Assembly (NCBI RefSeq): GCF_030247185.1
Contig: NC_080570.1
Span: 128,270,650-128,334,649, forward strand
DNA: 64,000 nucleotides
Origin: Malaya genurostris
Lineage: Eukaryota > Arthropoda > Insecta > Diptera > Culicidae
Reading direction: 5' to 3'
Shown in pieces: positions 32,400 to 45,499 of the stretch. The notes below the pieces were generated by a model. That model had not been told where the DNA came from. It saw only the letters and a program-made list of their open reading frames with translations, and did no database searches. Made by a program: the position numbers and the translations under genes. Position 1 is the first letter of the stretch. Each line of letters opens with the position of its first letter.

Positions 32400-33662
32400 A
32401 CACACGGGCTGAAAAGTCCCGGGCCTAACACATAGACGGCGCTAGTTTTATTGCAGTCACCTTTTTTCATTTAATACTAACCATTAAAAAACAGCTGTTA
32501 AAATTTCAGGATATTCATTAGTTTGTGAATTATTATTGTTAAGTGGCGCTACCTTTACTATTTTCAGAACAATGGATCAAAAACAATTTCGTGCTAAAAT
32601 TTTACACTGTTTCTTAATGGAAAAAATACCATTCAAGCGAAGCAATGGCCTGAAAAGTGTTATGGAGACTTCATCAGAAACAACAATAAAACATTGGCGA
32701 TGATGCAGAACGTAGTGGACGTCTATATAAGGCGGTAACACCAGAAAACATTAAAAAAATCCACAAAATCGTTGTGAATTATCGAAAAGTGAAGTTGCGT
32801 GAGTTAGCTGACATCTTAAAAATATCAAAAGAACGTGTTGGCTTCACATTGCATAAGCATGTGACTATGAGAAAGCTCTGCTCAAAGTAGGTTCCGCGTT
32901 TTCTCACTGTTGACCAAAAACGAGAACGTGTTGGTGATTCTAAGCAGTGTTTGGCCATGTTTAAACGTTACAAACCGGAATTTTTGCGTCGATATGTGAC
33001 AATGGATGAAACATGGATTCATCATTTCACTTCAAAGCGCCCGAAAGCACAACAATCGGCTGAAAAGCTTTTGGCCTCGGTAATTTGAGATGTACGTAGT
33101 GTAATATTTATCGACTATCTTCTAAAATATTTATTTATTTATTTATTTATTGTAAAATCAACAGACACGATGTAGTCCTAATGATTAATTCTAATACTAT
33201 GTGAACTTGAGAAAAGAAATACCATTAACAGTGCCTCGGGACTACGGTCCTATGAGGCACCGGACAGGACCAACCGAATAAAAAAAAAGCGACGCTGATT
33301 AATAGTGAATATTGTATAGTTATTGGAGCGTTTGAAGGCAAAGAAAAAATTTTTTTGTTTCATCAAGACAACGCACCAATCAAAACAATGGCAAAATTAG
33401 ATGAATTGAACTTTGAATTGCTCCCACATCTACCGTATTCGCCAGATTTGACTCCCGGCGACTACTGGCTGTTCGCAAACCTAAAAAAAAATGCTCACCG
33501 GTAAGAAATTTTGCACGAATGAAAAGGTTATCGCTGAAACTGAGGCTTATTTTGAGGCAAAAGATACATTGTTCTACAAAAGTGGTATTGAAATGTTAGA
33601 GCGGCGCTGGAATGATTGCGTTACTCTTGATGGAGATTACGTTGATGAATAAAGTTGATTTT
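32400..33662 (+). mobile_element. mariner element, interrupted by a LINE tail
   Basis: 5' end gctgaaaagtcccgggcc; ATG near 32,572 (MDQKQFRAKILHCF). Readable blocks: TPENIKKIHKIVVNYRKVKL, RELADILKISKERVGF, MDETWIHHFTSKRPKAQQSA (first catalytic Asp), DYL, FLFHQDNAPIKTMAKL (second Asp), FELLPHLPYSPDLTPGDYWL (third), AETEAYFEAKDTLFYKSGIE, DGDYVDE-stop at 33,652. It carries in-frame stops at 32,888 and near 33,090, an extra A near 33,490, and an insertion at 33,124. DD34D mariner; dead. Confidence 0.88.
33124..33275 (-). mobile_element. 3' tail of a non-LTR element nested in the mariner
   Basis: In minus sense it ends TTAGGACTACATCGTGTCTG, TTGATTTTACAAT and (AAAT)n, the same 3' terminus as the LINE at 5.7-6.57 kb. 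It sits inside the mariner transposase between DYL and INSEYCIVIG, so it postdates the mariner. Confidence 0.85.
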
Positions 33663-33854
33663 GAACCAAAATCTGTTCTGTTTGTTTGGCCATCATAATT
33701 TCTAAACGATAAACTGCGTTTTGCTCGTCTCTGCATCGTTACCCATAGATGAATGCAACAATTCTTTCAAACTAAGGAAATCGATATAGGGTTATAAATC
33801 ATAATTCGCTATGATTTCGGTGAGATACTACGAAATCCCGTGATGATTGCGTGA

Positions 33855-33965
33855 ATTTGCTGCAACTGCTGGACTGCGTCAGAACTAACTACGGAATCAA
33901 CGAACCATTTACCAGTATATGTCATAAATGCTATAGCTCTCCTAATGAGATCGATTTTTGTTGTG
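33855..33965 (+). pseudogene. non-LTR ORF2 C-terminal fragment
   Basis: LLQLLDCVRTNYGINEPFTS then ICHKCYSSPNEIDF reads like the extreme C-terminus of Jockey/CR1-group ORF2 (RTNYG.NEPF). It is followed immediately by repeat C. Confidence 0.6.
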
Positions 33966-34290
33966 AACACGACTTACTTTACCATGGTGCGCTTTTTCAA
34001 AATTTACCCTCTGAGAGAGTGATAAGTTTTTGATCGTGAATATCTCTTGTTGTATCTAACGAATCAACATAATTTTTGCTACACGCCATCGGAAATATGA
34101 TCACAATTTTATGATAAAATTTTCAGTTGTGTGACATAATCTCAAATAATTCAAAATTATACTTTTCAGAAATGTTTGGTATAAACGAGTATCAAAGAGA
34201 ATATTTCATAAGGCGCGTTTGTCTATTTTTAAAGCTCATAACTCAGTAATCTGTGAAAGAATTTATATACTCTAACTACCATTAGAATCG
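33966..34290 (+). repeat. dispersed repeat C
   Basis: gcgctttttcaaaatttacc, gtttttgatcgtgaatatct, caacataatttttgctacac and ggtataaacgagtatcaaag align with 25,365-25,620 and (first 90 bp) 10,385-10,505 inverted. Confidence 0.65.
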
Positions 34291-34379
34291 AAATTTTTAA
34301 ACTTAAACGTGTATAGCAAAAGCATTGAAGTATTTCAATAGTACACTATTGAAAAACCTGTCTCATTTGACCCATGTCA

Positions 34380-34850
34380 ACACCAGCCAATCAGAACGCG
34401 TTCTGAGGAAGAGAACAAAATATCTGCTGCTGTACAACTTATCGTTCGAGAAAAATGTTCCGAACAGTGCTTAATATCGTAGTGAGTTCCACAATTTGGT
34501 CCTTCTGAAAGGCAGCAATGAATCCCGTACAGAATCCGAAATGAAATAATCGACGTTTCGCTAGTTTCGCTTCCGACAAGAGCGATTACGTCACAGCTGC
34601 TAGTCGTTTGCATTGGTGAAAAGTCAACGTAAAGAGGACAACGGTGGGGAGCATCACACAAAATCAGCCGTTCTAATGGCTCTAAACGTTTTCTAAAGAA
34701 TTATTAGGATTGCTTCTTCGCAAATCGATGGTGAAAATCCTCAGTTTAGTGCGAATCTAGAACTGTTTGATTAGATTTGTGCACTTTTCGCTGTGTGAAA
34801 TTCACAGTAATCGAGATCAAGTGAAGCCTTCTTCATTTTTGCGAAAAATG
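34380..34850. other. no recognised feature
   Basis: Non-coding. The minus frame 34,661-34,377 has no family resemblance. Confidence 0.35.
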
Positions 34851-34854
34851 TGAA

Positions 34855-34985
34855 AAAGGGGAATGCTAGCATAATTCATACAATTGATCAATTAATTGAT
34901 ATTCGGAAGTGTTAAGGAACATGTCAGTTGTTTTCGTTTCCACGACATCCAGTTATGTGTCTGACATTACCCACCCGCTTTTTCT
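34855..34985 (-). repeat. dispersed repeat, inverted copy of 9165-9300
   Basis: Carries ttgatcaattaattgatatt and cacgacatccagttatgtgt, the reverse complement of the 9.2-kb copy. Confidence 0.65.
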
Positions 34986-35344
34986 TTTATTTCTTGATCC
35001 CAGGAAGGAGTTACCATTGTAGCATTAGAAGATTTTCACGGCTAAATTTTTATCACTCCCCATAAGTGTAAATTTTGGAAAGACACAACAATAATATCTG
35101 CGACTTGGGAATAGCTGTCTGTAAAACTAGCATCTTACGCTTTAAACTATCGAGCCAAAAGATGTGCTTAGCGGATATAAATTATTGCTTCTAAAACAAA
35201 TAACCAAATAGCAATGCTTAATTTCTTTCCGTTCGTTAGGGAGCCATAGAGTTGCCTATAAAACCCGATCCAAATCCAAAATCCGATAAAATCCTGTGTT
35301 ATCTAATCTCGCTATGAAAAAATCGGATGAAAATTCAACATTCA

Positions 35345-36003
35345 ACAAGATGCCGAGCCCTAGATGCACATCTCCTTCGAATTGGGCTCTCCGAGACTAA
35401 TCATTATGCTTGCGGAGAAGGTTATCGGGATATTGATCATGTTGTTTAGACATGCGTGGAGTATCGTGATGTCAGATCTCAACTAATAAATTCTTTGCGT
35501 ACCCAAGGTAAACTATCCAATATCCCAGTTCGAGACATTCTTGCTTGTCGTGACCTTTCATACATGAAACTTATTTATCATTTCATAAAGAAAATTGAAG
35601 TTTCAATTTAATAAAGGCCCCTTTTAAGACTTAGTTCTGATCCCAGCTGCGTCCATGAGTTCAACCAATAGCTAAATTAGAATAAAAATTATGTAATGAT
35701 ACAAACAAACTCGAAACAGTTTATGAAATTATCAACAAAATGTCTGAAAATAACAGCTTATTTTATAATTTATAGAAGTTAATCGTTTGGTTCAAATAAT
35801 ATTTCCGAGTAGATTTCATAATTAATGACGAGTTACTTAAGATGATATTTAAGCTATAAGAGAATAGGTTTTAATAAATTCAAAACGTTGTGACTTTGTT
35901 AGAATTAAATTAGGATAAGAATATTATGTAAAAGTGATGCTACGGCGAAGAAAAACTTATGTAAACTGCCTTAAGAAATAAACGTATTTATGGAAAAAAA
36001 AAA
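35345..36003 (+). mobile_element. 3' end of an I-type LINE, copy 2
   Basis: Reads RCRALDAHLLRIGLSETNHY, ACGEGYRDIDHVV-stop-TCVEYRDVRSQL and RDILACRDLSYMKLIYHFIK: the Cys-containing C-terminus of an I-type ORF2, with one in-frame stop. The 3' UTR follows, ending AAGAAATAAACGTATTTATG and poly(A) at 36,003. Copy 1 at 17 kb is shorter at the 5' side. Confidence 0.8.
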
Positions 36004-36009
36004 GATGCC

Positions 36010-37680
36010 GAGCTTCCCAAAACAGAACGAAAGTTGGCAACTTGTGGTTGACGAAATGATACATTAGCAAGTCAGATTTGCAAAACAGAATACCACCAAA
36101 AACCGGAACATGCCACATTTGAGACAGCACGACCAGAAATCATTATTTTTTATCGATTTGGTAGTACAAATTTTTTCCAATCTCTCTTGAACACTGACTA
36201 TTACGGGTCGTTTGTTGGTTCAACAATGCAAAAAGCTTTTATTAAGGCTTGTTGAGATGGCTATGAAATTCACTGAAGAAGCTGAGATTTAAATGCGGGA
36301 TGATGTAACTATTGAATCTTCATCCTACGAGACATGACCTCATAAGCTGAATGATGCAGTTGGGATTTCAAATTCGGATGCTGGAAATTGTCAGTCATCA
36401 ACTATCTCTAGTTGGTTAGATCCAGCTTTATATCTGTCAACTAGTTGAAAAACTTGCGCTCAGCCAATGGCATTTTTTAGCAGATTTAAATCTGAAAATG
36501 TTAAAATGTCGATTGCATTTTACCAAGCATCATTGAAGGATTCTGGTCAGAGCTCTGACTGGACATTGCAAACTCAATTTGTGATTTGTGTGAATGCGAT
36601 TGCGTACTTCATAGCATCTGATATGTAACTGTCCCGCATTGACGCAATCACGTATTCGGGTTTTTGGTTCTCCATAAATTGTTGAATATGTGTATGGGGA
36701 GCTAAAATCGACGGATATTCTATCGTTCTTATCCAATATAGTAAGAAGCAATAATCAGAGGAGTTCATCGTTCTTCCTGGAGTGAAGTAATAACTTCTGT
36801 TTTCTACCCTAAAAAGGTTTAGCAGATTGTTTGGCATCCTTCATGGGGTCCCGCATTTACTTCTGTTCATACATATTGCGAACCGTTTTGCATTCTTCCA
36901 GGAAAGCAGAATGGTGTTCCTAAATCCTCTCAGGGGTTAGAGGTTTTATAAAATGTGGATTTTAGCACCTGCAGATCGTTCAGCATCCTTTCGTGGATGC
37001 AGAACGATTTATTTCTTTTTGGTTTGTACCACCTCACTCACTTAACATTTCCCTACCATGAAAGTTCATTATAAAACACATACATAGAAGTGTAATTCAA
37101 AAAGTTGCATACTCAATGTCTATCACTGATAATGATAGAAATTAGTCAAAATATTAGACAAGTTGCACAAGTGTTATTCGTACCGACTGAAGAAGTGCGC
37201 TTTAAAAGTACAAATACAAAATACAACAAAAATAGATATCGATTTACCCTTTAGCATCGCGATGTCATAAAATTGCTAGCGATAAGTTTATGTTTGAAGT
37301 TCTTACATTTGTGTTGCAGTTCGATTTGTTCGTAAAATGTGAACGCTGAATATCTTGGTAATTGGCTTTTTCAAATATTTTGGTCACATCAGAACGACAT
37401 AAACACACTATTCGTCGGTTTTCGGATTCATGTGTGATGACCATGTCCGTATAGTACCAGCACTGCAATTGTCCTGCATGCTAAAAATTGGGATAGCTTC
37501 AAACTTCGTTCCGAAAGTGTCGGAAAAGGAAAACCTTTGCTAATTCTCCCAGCACCGCGCGCACCAGCACCAATATTTAATCTCTACAGATAGATGTTAT
37601 TTATGTCGCAATTGCACTGCATTACATTACCGTTCATGAATAATGATCATTTAGCTACTACTTTCTTATGAATTTATAAA
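36010..37680. other. no recognised feature
   Basis: Several minus-strand frames (36,530-36,840) have protein-like composition but no family that I recognise. A pair of related words, gtttggcatccttcatgggg and cgttcagcatcctttcgtgg, occurs at 36,828 and 36,975. Confidence 0.35.
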
Positions 37681-38300
37681 ATCCGACTTCCCGCGGGAGG
37701 TGCGATGTGTGTGCACAGCTTCGTCAGTGTGTGGGTGTTGTCACCACAACGTTCTCTTTGTTTGTTGCACGTCCCCGCTTAGTTGACCGGGATTCCGTTT
37801 CGTACTCGGAATTGTCGGATTGTCGAATAAGCAGAACAGATCTATCGAAAATACTGCGAATGAGATTTTCATCTGTGCCATCATATCGTTGTGGACGTTT
37901 TATATTTAATTTTATCCTACGCGCAAGGCCGCTAGTAACATCAGGTTCGCATTGAAACGTACTTGGCCGGTGTCATTTACAACAGTGGCTACACCGCTGG
38001 AGCTGATGTCGAGCGATAATTCGATTTACCTTGAGTTTATTCCCTCTGGGCTAGGGAGGCAGCGTCATCGATTTTCTTCTTTTTTTTTTTACTTTATTTT
38101 GGCGCACCGCCAGAGTGAATCCTTTCGGTTCCGGCGGTCAATCTTCGAGCACGTGCTGCTGGTCACGAATGTACGCAGTATTGTAATCGATCATGTTTTT
38201 TTTTACTCAAATACAAAACATCTCGTCGTCTATCTATTGATTCTTTACGGTCGAAGCTTTACATGGATACTGAACAGTTGACCTCGATGTCGCCAGATCC
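37680..38300. promoter_or_regulatory. GC-richer region, possible promoter or first exon
   Basis: More GC-rich than its flanks, with CGTCAGTGTG at 37,722 resembling an arthropod initiator and open frames on both strands without family resemblance. No splice donor that I trust. Confidence 0.2.
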
Positions 38301-38309
38301 GAATCGAAT

Positions 38310-39580
38310 ATTATATCTACTAGAAAGTGAACAGATTTTATGTCGTGGATCGGCCAACAATCAGCAGTTTTTCATCCAGCGATGGAATTATCTGATCACC
38401 ACACAATGATCACAGCGTTCACATACTCAGGCGTGTATTTAGAGAAGTACTCACATACTCAGCTATTTTCAGTGAGGTTCACGGAGAAAAGCTCCCAGTT
38501 CATTGGCTCCACACCAATGAATGATCGGTAGTGGGTTATAAAGGCTTGAGAATGTAAAAAACATAAAGAATAGCACTTCGGCCACCGTACGCACATTGCT
38601 AATCTCTGCAAGCAAAGTAATAGAGTAGTTGCAATAGCGATGTTTTTTTTTCTTCCTATTGCCACTCAACTGCTCCCCAGCTTAGTGTTCCCCAGCACCT
38701 CGCACAAATGGTGTGCCTTCGTTTAAACATGCTTCCATATGAGCTGAAAGGCTCAGTTATATTTACGTAAATATTTTTTAGAATTCGATTCCAATATTTA
38801 TGCCGCACTCAGACGTTGTAAATAGCTGCAGCCGGAGAGGATAAACAGCACAGCACTTTGTTATACTTTGAGTTGATCGGACCTGGAACACTTCTCTGCA
38901 AATAATGTGCAAATTCCCAAACAGGGAAATGATTTTTATTGGTTCCATAGCAAAAAAAACAGAAAAGAAAAGAGTCACATCGACATATCATCAAATTGGT
39001 CTCGAATACAACAACAACAACACACTGAACAGTGCTTTTGTTGTCCTGTACAATTTTTTTTTTCATTCAACGAAACGATAAAAACTTTTTTCGGGTTTCT
39101 TTCCAGAACACATTTTCGTCTTTGTCTAGGATATTCGGTGCATGCTAACCTTCATTTGATTGTCCCACTTTCTTTGATTTTTCCATTATTTGGCGATGGT
39201 AAGAAGGTGTGTTCGGTATTTTTATTTTTGCACCTTATGTTTCGTGCTGTAGCCAGAAGAATTTTCGTCTGTCTTACGGGGGTTGTGTACGACCTAAGGG
39301 TTTGTACGTACGTTTTCCTTGCCGTACATACATTATTTTGCATCGTTTAAATTTCAACCCTCCATGGTGTAAAATGGAGAGCCATCTGAAGCAGGTTCAT
39401 TTATTTGTTGTTTCATTCCATCTGACTGCAGTCTATCTGAAAAATAACCTTATATTATATAGATAAACTATTTCTAATCCGTGTTATGAATCGATAAAGA
39501 TGGTTTTCCGAATTAAAAAAAATTATGGAGGTGAAGATCACTGATACGAGACGCAAAGATCTGGACGGTACTCGGATGCT
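38310..39580. other. no recognised feature
   Basis: Open frames here (for example 38,907-39,350 plus) are unstructured and overlap on opposite strands. No repeat or RNA gene seen. Confidence 0.35.
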
Positions 39581-39589
39581 CGGATGATG

Positions 39590-39905
39590 ACAATATATCG
39601 TAGCTCTCCACTTCCTCATTCAAAAGTGTTGCGACAAATCCAGCCTGACGGATACTACGACGGATCGTTGAAGAGTTAGTTTCTACCTATATTTAGCAGC
39701 TTGCAGCGAGCATCATTCGTCGGGAGATTTATCGTATCCACATCAAGGACGATTCCGCAATGCAAATCTGATAAAAGTTCGCTGCACGTTTTCGACCTTC
39801 AGGCTCCAAGTCAATTGATTAGGATGCCAAACGATTGAAACATTTTCCAGTACTGGCGGAACGAGCAGTAGAAAGCTTTCAAACAGTAAGGACCACAGAA
39901 AATTT
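39590..39905 (-). pseudogene. non-LTR ORF2 C-terminal fragment
   Basis: Minus frame VLENVSIVWHPNQLTWSLKV then ENVQRTFIRFALRNRP is the conserved post-RT segment; the continuation decays through stops. Flanks are not recognisable. Confidence 0.65.
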
Positions 39906-40499
39906 TTGATATCATCGTGATAAACCCAAATAATCGATTTGCTTTTGTTAAATTGAACGTGAGCTTTGAAGAAGCAAGACTCTTTGCAAGCGTATGAGTA
40001 ATGTCTACAATGTGTGCGTAAAAACAAATCCCTAAATTTGGAACAATAAATCTTCCATATGGGTTAAAAATAAGTCAATCAGTTCATTCTGCTTTAAATT
40101 ATAATTCAAGAAAAGCGAAAATCTTAGTCTCGAACTCTCCCCCTTTTTCTTAAAACTGTTCGAGAAAAATTATTTTAGTTCCAGCTTACTTCCACTGACA
40201 CATTTGATTAGCAACAAACACATTCCTCTTGCAGAAATTATTGCGATAAAAAGATTTACGTAGCTTCTATAAGTAAACCCGCAGAATAGGAACCTTTTAT
40301 TTAACACGCGAAAAGCAATGTATATGGAATGTTGTCGTAAGTCTATTTTTCTCCGGAAAACTGCTTTTGTAGCAGAAAATATTAAGTTTGAAAATGTTTT
40401 CCCAGAGACAATCCTACCAAATTCCCTAAAAACACTTGATCTCGATGATTAATGCATTTCTAGGACATCTGGCTTTAACAAAATTATTACTCCAGAATA

Positions 40500-41040
40500 A
40501 ATAAATAAATAAATAGAAAGGAGTGTCCCTGGGCGTTAGCACAACCTTGAGACAGATTGAATGATGCTGTCGCGGTCCCAGGGCTTGTCTGTATCCTTAC
40601 TCAATGGAGAAGGATCCACACTAATGGTGCCATGGGTAATAATACACAGAATGTGAGCAGTAAAATGGATATGTTCATCTTTCTGAGTGTGCCAAACTTG
40701 TCAGGCATTGTTCATGCTACAACAAATACTACACTTTGATCTAAGGAAGAGAAGCGATCTACTAATCAAATTTGATCTCTTTTCAGTATGTAGTTGGTTA
40801 TATGATCACCGAATCGTGTACTCTTTGTTACCCTTTGGAACCGCAAATGGAGTGGATTCGAAACATCAACACATAGTAGTTTAGTTGCTTGTTGAAAATA
40901 GCTCTCTCTTAGATTACATTGTAGTATGCTTGGCGCATTCTCAGATATTCGACACTTTTACTTAGATCCAAACTAATGATTCACTCAATAATCAATGATC
41001 ACTCATATTCTACTATGCAAAACATATATTTATTTCTTCT
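40500..41040 (+). repeat. dispersed repeat D, second copy
   Basis: From about 40,790 (gtgtactctttgttaccctt, then aatagctctctcttagatta) it matches 19,730-19,950 inverted, including the run of tcatcaatca-like words near 40,990. An AAAGGAGTGT word at 40,520 recurs at 41,305. Confidence 0.55.
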
Positions 41041-41859
41041 TCCAAGATTATGAATTAAGTACACCATCAAGCCATTATTAGTAAGTATAATTTCTATTGA
41101 ATACCTTCTTTAAATATTTCAACAACGAATTTACACATGGTGAAAGGATCAATGCACAATTCCTGGCAGCCAGTGTTCAGTTGGTCAACATAGACTAGTT
41201 CGTCTGACAAGGAATTGAGATTGTATATCCTGGATCCATAAATAGGCCCGGTTGAGAATCTGCGCTATTCAGCTGCCCGATCGGTAAACCAAGAAAAAAA
41301 ATAGAAAGGAGTGTACTTCCCTACAGATAGTGAAGATCCTGTACCGTTCCTTCCAGTGGCGTCTCGTGACAAAATTGACTAGTTGTGTACTGCTTATGTG
41401 TGTATGATAGCAGATGTAACAGTTTGTTATAAGTGAAAACTTAAGATTGAGGAATGGAGATTCGCTTGTGTTTTCCAATACAATCAGATAACGATATACT
41501 TTCGGATGGGATTTTTTTATTAAACAATCAAATCTCAGAGCTGAGCAGAGTAATTCTTTCTCTTCTTGAATCCGTGCAATAGTAGCTCAACCTGCTTCCA
41601 TTGAATAAAAAAAGATTAAAAAAAAAAATAATTGAATTTGGATGGGGTTGGGGACGCAGTTAATTCCTTCAATTTGAGCGGTTGTGCAGTGCACGAGGTG
41701 CACATGAGGACGAGACGCCACTGGTTCCTTCGCAGGACAGAACTTTCCGAAACTGTCTTATGTACACCGGATGTAGTATCAACCGGATCTTGCCAAAACC
41801 GATACTTCCCTGCCACTCTCCCTTTCATTAAATATCTTCTAGCAGGTTCCGAAGTACCC

Positions 41860-42290
41860 CTCATACTTTACCGACGGATCACGAACGAAGACATGAGTTA
41901 GGGACCTACACGTATGGATCTCACGGAGCCTCTCACCCCACAGCTCAGTGTTCTCAGCGGTAAACGAAACTAATTTCACTTTCGTCGGATATATCCCTCT
42001 GGGATTCGAGGCTGTGATCTTCTCCGGTAATCACCACCTTGTAGTTGAGGAGATCCAGGTATCGCTGTCCAGCTTATCGAGAAGCATTGCGGCAGCAATG
42101 TCACAGTATGCGAAGTCTCGGGTCATAGCGGGTCTCGGGTCATTGATTCAATGGCGGTCATTTGGCAGAAGCGGTCTTCGGATTTACTCCGAAGTCTTTT
42201 CTATCGACATCCTCACCGGGTTTCGAATGATGCTGATGCGGCATGGGTCACGTGTCTCCCTAAGATCAAGCATTTTTTAAGCATCTGGCA
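41860..42290 (+). pseudogene. degenerate RNase H domain of a LINE
   Basis: TTTACCGACGGATCACG gives FTDGSR, the first RNase H motif. Farther on, in another frame, HPHRVSNDADAAW resembles the closing GH.G..GNE.AD..A motif. Intervening reading frames shift. A weak but ordered match to the RNase H of I-type elements. Confidence 0.4.
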
Positions 42291-42659
42291 CTAACTTTTC
42301 CTTCACTTATTACAGTAGATTATCTGTGATCTTTTTGCGCACAAAATCATAGTATGCACAGATAGGCAAATGACTGCTGAGTCAAACCAATCAAATAGTG
42401 GTACGAGTAGTGTAATCTTGTTGAAACCATAAGTCTGGCCGATATTTTTATGCATTCTCGATAACACAAAAAAGCGTCAGCATTCATTTGTCATTTGCTG
42501 ATGATGTTTACTAAACAATGTCGATGAAGTAAACAGACTGATAACTTTAAACATTTTCAATTTCGGTGTAACGTATGAGGATATGGCACGATTAAGTGCA
42601 TACACTGAGAAAATTTGTTACATTTCCTTTTTGACGGAAAATAATCCATATAGCGATAG

Positions 42660-43150
42660 TAACCTTAGGTTGGATTCAGTTTCATAACTTCGTTTCACAA
42701 TTCAGACCCAGAATTCAGTTCCAAAATCCCAGTCCCTGAGATTCTATGGCAGATTGCAGATTTAGAATTCAATTCTGTTCAGTTCCAGAGTCCAGGTTCA
42801 GAATTTAGTTTTAGGATTCAAGGGCTTTACACTGAAGACTTACCGCATAAAAACATCTCCTGAAAAACCGCATAACTTCGAAAATTCGCATTCAAAGAGA
42901 CCTGAGTTTAATTCAGATTCTGGTTCTGGTTCCTCATCTGGATTTACCATATAATTAACCCAGCTTCAAGTGCACGTTCATGTTTTGAACGCAAAACTAG
43001 AGCTCTAGATATGACATATTGCTGATTTAGAGCCTGGATCTGAAACATATCATATTACCGATTCAGAACCTCGAAGTGGAACCGAACCTATACTTGGACT
43101 CTCGCAGTATGGGTCCAGGTTTAGTTTCAGGATCTCGATCTGAACTTGGA
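42660..43150. repeat. GAATTC quasi-tandem repeat with satellite-related block
   Basis: cccagaattcagttcc and cagaatttagttttagg units as at 26 kb. At 42,832-42,910 a block (ttaccgcataaaaacatc, gaaaaaccgcataacttcg) matches the end of the 31-kb satellite. Confidence 0.6.
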
Positions 43151-43159
43151 GTAGTAATA

Positions 43160-45140
43160 TGGTTCCAATTGCTCTTAGACTTGAGAAGTAAATATGCTTA
43201 ACAGTATTTAACATCAAAGAACCGGGATAATCCTTTGCATTCGGATTCAAGTCATGCATGCTGTCAACTAGATCAATTTTGTCCCCAAGCTAATGAATCC
43301 TGTGAATTGTCTGAAATTGCACAGATGGAAAAATACTGCCCATTTTTAAAACAGCTTCAAACTTAGATGAAGCGGCGGAGCAGTCCAGGACACCCATCGA
43401 ATGTGGATAAAATGGAAAAGATGCGATGTGGATAAAATGTGAAAAGATCTTGTGTGGGCGCTGATGAGCTACAACAAGATGAATGTTTTTTTTAATATTT
43501 ATTTATACCCGGCTTTAACCTAGTTGCGGTCTTTCGCCGGGTTAAGAGGAATGTTCGAAATTGTACCGATTCAAATCATATGAAATAGCTTACTGCACTT
43601 CGAAACAAAATAAACTGCATGGTGTTTACATGAATAAACATTAATTGACAAATACTCAGAAATACACACAAAGATATACACATGTTTAAATATTTATTAG
43701 GTTTTGTCGGTTACAGAACTTGACTTTTGATTTGATTTTGTACAGTGTAAAAAGTAGTAAACATGCGTTACACAGTATAACGCACTCCGCAAAGGACTAA
43801 AACATAAACCGCTTGAAACGGCAGTTGATTTTGCGACTACAAGTTGTTCGGATCTGTGTAAATTTGATCGTACCGAAATTCCATGGTTATAAGAGAAAAG
43901 GTTCGTTGACCTATCGGAGATTGCTGGAGTTCACCGATCTATTGGAGATTTTTTTTATTTAATAATATAAGTTTACAGACACACTGCTTAAGCTCTAAAA
44001 TATAGCCAAGGGCATATTGGAGATTACCGGAAGTAACTTATTTCGGACCGTAACCGAAAGGTCTTTTGATTTGGATAAATTATACGCACTCTTGCTAAAG
44101 ATAAATGTTACAAAAAATAATGTCAGAAACTTTGTTGTTTGAGATACAATATTTATCGATATTATCGACCGTGTTCAATTCAACCTTGATGAATTTTATT
44201 TTTTTTCGTGTGAAAAAAAACATCAAAAAACATTCTAGATCAAACAGTTTATTTGAGATTAAACAGTTTATCTATAATTCTCAGTCTTCTAAATGGAAAA
44301 TTGATCGCTAAATCAACTTGTAAATTCCCCACACGATAATACTAAAGCGATTTCTCAGTTTGGAAACCAGAACTACATTAAATCTTCGTTCGTCAGTATA
44401 CGAGGAAAGAATCGCGGTAACATTCTTGTAAACAATTTTTCATAGGCAATGAACAGCTCTATCAAAATCAACTTGTCTTGTAATTGTTAATCTGGCTTGT
44501 TCAAATTTGTAAACGGACCCAACGGAAAATCGGAACGGAACGTGTGAACTTCCGGTATGTCATATGGCGTTTAAACTTTGAAAGTTTTTCATGCGAAGCT
44601 CGAAAGTTCTTGTCTGAATCAAATTGATCGTGTTGCAATTCAACGCTGACTTTACTGTAATTAGAGTCCAATATTGTTGCATTTGACCACAACAAACATA
44701 GTGCCTGCTATTTGATTTTGATATTTGCTTCTCGGTTGTGGAACGGCATCGAAGCTAGAGTAGCGACCCGTCAAAATTTTGCTTGTGCATCGCGAAAATC
44801 CATACTACTCACTCGTAAAGCGGTCGAAAAATCGTTCTTCGACAGCTAGTACGTCTAGATCGGGAGGAAATTGAATAATCTATAATCGTGCATCGTTAAA
44901 AATCTAGCAAAACTGTCGACTTACAAAAATGTGCTGATTATGAATCATGCGATAAGGAAATTAAGTCGGTTATTCACCCAAACAGCTAGTAAAGTATGAT
45001 TGCAGGGAAACAGCTTCCTAAACAAGAATGTTTTATGGTTATTATGGTCAAACACATTAGGCTGTCGAATCTCGCAAAAGAATGTCTGGTGAGGTGAGCC
45101 ATCTTCTACAACGACCTAAAGAACGACATTTAAATCGCGA
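43160..45140. other. mostly featureless, with two LINE-tail-like scraps
   Basis: Around 43,485-43,550 and 43,950-44,010 short TTTATTTA-type runs followed by unique-looking words suggest inverted LINE 3' ends, not assignable. Otherwise nothing. Confidence 0.3.
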
Positions 45141-45153
45141 CCAGAAGCATCCA

Positions 45154-45414
45154 TCAATATTTTGTTCCTTTTCTCAAGCAGTACAAGTGCTTCAGGACAT
45201 TTTTTTCAAAGATACATTTATTAAGACACAATGCGGTTAGCTTCATGATGCCAAGAGCTTGTCCATGTGGGTCCTCAGGAAACACCCTTGCAAACTCAAG
45301 AAAGAGGCAACAGACTGTTGTCAGTGAGATGCATTTCAGGACAAACTGGCGTTCTCTGCTGAGGGGACTGTACAAAACATGATGGAGCAAAACGAAAGGG
45401 CCATATATTCGCAT
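45154..45414 (-). pseudogene. unidentified protein-like fragment
   Basis: Minus frame with FVLKCISLTTVCCLFLEFAR and VFPEDPHGQALGIMKLTALC has a helical look but matches no family that I can name. It is flanked by a LINE fragment on the upstream side and may belong to a transposon. Confidence 0.2.
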
Positions 45415-45499
45415 TTGCTAGAATAGAAGCATGAGTGAATATTTTTTTGAATATTTCCACAAAAATTGAGCTAGTGCTCACTGCTGTAGGGACCACATT

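Noticed and set aside
36530..36837. minus-strand frames with protein-like composition
   Set aside because: Two overlapping frames, neither matching a family I know; insufficient to call a gene.
37707..38281. two consecutive plus-strand frames as a gene
   Set aside because: No family resemblance, no supported splice sites, and frames change without reason.
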